From NCBI RefSeq assembly GCF_000024105.1, contig NC_013171.1, positions 248,001 through 312,000 on the forward strand: a stretch of DNA of 64,000 nt. Direction: 5' to 3'. The stretch is from Anaerococcus prevotii DSM 20548 (GTDB taxonomy: Bacteria > Bacillota > Clostridia > Tissierellales > Peptoniphilaceae). Within the stretch, counting starts at the first letter, position 1. Each line of letters opens with the position of its first letter. The position numbers and the translations under genes are program-made. Below the pieces are notes generated by a model. That model worked only from the letters and a program-made list of their open reading frames with translations, was not told where the DNA came from and made no database searches. Shown one piece after another: positions 62,361 through 64,000 of this stretch.

Positions 62361-62830
62361 TAGCGAAGCGCTTTGCGATTTATTGTCCGCCTTGTTTAGA
62401 AAAAACAAGGCAGATACATAAGAGCAAGAAATGCCCTGAATGGGTATTTCGCAGCGGAGTAAAACTAAAGAAAAAGTATACTTTCGCGGTGAGAAAGTAG
62501 CGAAGCGCTTTGCGATTTATTGTCCGCCTTGTTTAGAAAAAACAAGGCAGATACATAAGAGCAAGAAATGCCCTGAATGGGTATTTCGCAGCGGAGTAAA
62601 ACTAAAGAAAAAGTATACTTTCGCGGTGAGAAAATAGCGAAGCGCTTTGCGATTTATTGTCTGCCTTGTTTATAAAAAAACAAGGCAGATACATAGGAGC
62701 AAGAAATACCCTAAATGGGTATTTCGAAGCGGAGTGATTCTGGAGAAAGCCAATATGATCCGAGTTAGCGAAGCTCTTTGCGATCCAATGTCTTGCTTGT
62801 TTAGAAAAACAAGGCAAATAAAAAAGATTT
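62361..62830. repeat. Tandem array of structured 137-base repeats
   Basis: Three full units begin at 62361, 62498 and 62635 (137, 137 and 131 bases), with a fourth partial, diverged one from 62766. Units 1 and 2 differ only at the last base. Each unit holds GCCTTGTTT/AAACAAGGC and GAAATGCCC/GGGTATTTC hairpins and a GCGAAGCGCTTTGC palindrome. In unit 3 the second stem becomes GAAATACCC/GGGTATTTC, replacing a G-T pair with A-T, and the first gains T-A for a C-A mismatch. This points to selection on RNA or DNA structure. Small frames across it change phase from unit to unit and are not genes. Confidence 0.85.
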
Positions 62831-63004
62831 TGGATTTAGTCTTCGATTCTCTGAAAGCTATCTAAAATTAATCACTTCCAAAACAAGAAATATTAGCATA
62901 AAATGCTGGCTCATTATTTTCTAAAAGCATTTGTCTCTCCAAGATTTGAAATAATAATCATGGAAAATATGGGCTGGTATTTTTTTACCCAAAAGGAGGT
63001 CTAA
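62831..63004. other. Intergenic region before the symporter
   Basis: No gene is supported. It has a small hairpin AGCAT-AAA-ATGCT (around 62895-62907) and GGG-…-CCC around a T7 run just before the RBS. It probably contains the promoter of the symporter gene, but I see no clear consensus pair. Confidence 0.4.
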
Positions 63005-64000
63005 ATGAAAATTTTAAAAGAAAATAAATCTTCCCTAATACTATTACTGTCGATGTTTATTGGAGCTATTCTAGGACTTATCTTAGGAGAATCTGCAAAG
63101 AGCCTTCAAGGAGTAGCCAATATCTTCCTAAATCTCTTGTATGTATCAATAGTTCCAATGATTTTCACATCAATTGTATCTTCGATTACGGGGATGAAGA
63201 CTACCAAGACTATCGGAAAGATACTAGGACTTATGTTTCTAATATTTATTATTACAGGCCTATTTGCAGCGCTTTATATGATAGTTTTTACTCAAATACT
63301 TGACCCTAGCAAGAATGCTGTCCTTAATTTCAAGGATTTTGAAATAGAGAAGAGTCCCAGCATCGATCTTTTATCCATGCTTACAGTGGATGATTTTTCT
63401 AAATTACTTTCCAGGGAAAATCTGATGGCCCTTATAGTATTTTCCTTCTTCGTAGGACTTGCTATATCTAAGCTTGCTGATGAGGCAAGGCTTGTAAAGG
63501 ACTTTATAGATCAATCCTCTAAGGTCGTTACAAAGATTATTTCATATATAATGAAGCTTGCTCCAATAGGCTTGGGTGCATATTTTGCAGTCCTTTTAGG
63601 AGAAAATGGCAAACAGATTGTAGGTCCCCTATCAAGGACAATCCTGATATTTGCCCTTGCTTCAATCATATATTTTTTCTTTGTAAATTTCATCATGGCC
63701 TTTATCGGGGGAGGACTTAAATCTTGCAAAAAGCTATTTACATATATGTGGCCACCAGTTCTTACAGCCTTTGGGACAAGTTCCTCTGCGGCAGCCCTTC
63801 CTCCAAATCTTGAGGCAGGAAGAAAAATTGGAATCAGAGAAGATGTGAATTCAATAGTCCTTCCCATAGGGGCAAATCTCCACAAGGATGGAACGGTCTT
63901 GATCCAAATAATAAAGATTGCCCTCTTGTGCCCTATATTTGGAATAGACTTACTAGATCCTTCTAATCTCTTGACAGCTATAGCAGTATCAGTCATAGCC
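63005..64000 (+). CDS. Dicarboxylate/amino acid:cation symporter (3' partial)
   Basis: The frame runs from ATG 63005 (AAGGAGGT upstream) to the window end, 332 residues visible. It belongs to the DAACS (GltP/DctA) family: GAILGLILGE, YVSIVPMIFTSIVSSI, KLAPIGLGAYFAVL, the serine-rich re-entrant loop AFGTSSSAAALPPN, and VLPIGANLHKDGT. It couples uptake of glutamate, aspartate or C4-dicarboxylates to Na+ or H+. The remaining C-terminal helices lie outside the window. Confidence 0.93.
   Translation, partial: MKILKENKSSLILLLSMFIGAILGLILGESAKSLQGVANIFLNLLYVSIVPMIFTSIVSSITGMKTTKTIGKILGLMFLIFIITGLFAALYMIVFTQILDPSKNAVLNFKDFEIEKSPSIDLLSMLTVDDFSKLLSRENLMALIVFSFFVGLAISKLADEARLVKDFIDQSSKVVTKIISYIMKLAPIGLGAYFAVLLGENGKQIVGPLSRTILIFALASIIYFFFVNFIMAFIGGGLKSCKKLFTYMWPPVLTAFGTSSSAAALPPNLEAGRKIGIREDVNSIVLPIGANLHKDGTVLIQIIKIALLCPIFGIDLLDPSNLLTAIAVSVIA

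Noticed and set aside
62361-62830. CRISPR array
   Set aside because: The repeats are 131-137 bases long and directly abutting, without spacers, and no cas genes are present.
62440-62865. Two small plus-strand frames across the repeat array
   Set aside because: They run through hairpin repeats of 137 bases, which is not a multiple of three, so the same DNA is read in different frames in different units; no proper ribosome sites.

Overview
The window looks like chromosome of a low-GC, strictly anaerobic Gram-positive coccus of the Peptoniphilaceae type (Anaerococcus is my best guess). This rests on AT-rich codon use, strong AGGAGG-type ribosome sites, hybrid cluster protein, [FeFe]-hydrogenase maturases, arginine deiminase, a T-box leader, and many lipoproteins with acidic/lysine-rich linkers. 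No rRNA, tRNA, prophage or CRISPR array was seen. The genus is inference; the gene calls rest on motifs visible in the translations.

Layout. 1-9952: the 3' part of an ABC exporter, two adjacent Cof-type HAD phosphatases, a free PTS EIIA(Glc), hcp behind a CRP/FNR-like operator, an M20 amidohydrolase, a lipoprotein, and an ImmA protease/XRE repressor pair divergent from a Y-family polymerase. 10093-13702: a YtrA-type GntR regulator with a membrane protein and an ABC-2 exporter. 13776-19289: malic enzyme, a ModE-like regulator, and a tightly packed run (HAD, WalJ-like MBL hydrolase, TtcA-like thiolase, UppP, Tag). 19345-29782: a complete msm (raffinose/melibiose/isomaltooligosaccharide) operon in the order regulator-aga-msmEFG-gtfA-msmK-dexB, with a cre-like site at its promoter. 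29815-30993: GltS.

31130-35070: a small surface-polysaccharide cluster (two GT2 enzymes, a Wzz-like protein, a BY-kinase-like protein that has lost its Walker A motif, an SH3 lipoprotein). 35202-37116: a small membrane gene, an IS110-family element with a structured leader that may be its bridge RNA, and the 3' stump of another membrane gene. 37133-41271: a ugp-like ABC importer. 41319-46365: an orphan Phd/YefM antitoxin, a double FMN-binding lipoprotein, arcA with a terminator in its leader, a small YtxH-like protein, a terminator-rich intergenic region, a methyltransferase and an acetyltransferase. 46447-54050: a uracil-type permease, mntP with a frameshift in a homopolymer, two secreted paralogues, a CtpA-type protease, MgtE, an acyl-ACP thioesterase and a degenerate HD-domain protein.

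54198-58146: a ferredoxin-like protein and hydE, convergent with hydG-hydF. 58254-58510: a candidate type I toxin-antitoxin locus of par/Fst architecture. 58565-62328: a methionine T-box and metN-metI-metQ-metQ. 62361-62830: a 137-nt tandem array of structured repeats. 63005-end: the start of a DAACS symporter.

How it fits together: the cell imports oligosaccharides, glycerol phosphate, methionine, glutamate/dicarboxylates and nucleobases, breaks down arginine, and detoxifies hydroxylamine/NO. The most novel-looking pieces are non-coding: the par-like locus at 58254-58510, the structured repeat array at 62361-62830, the IS110 leader, and the operator region between the repressor and the polymerase.
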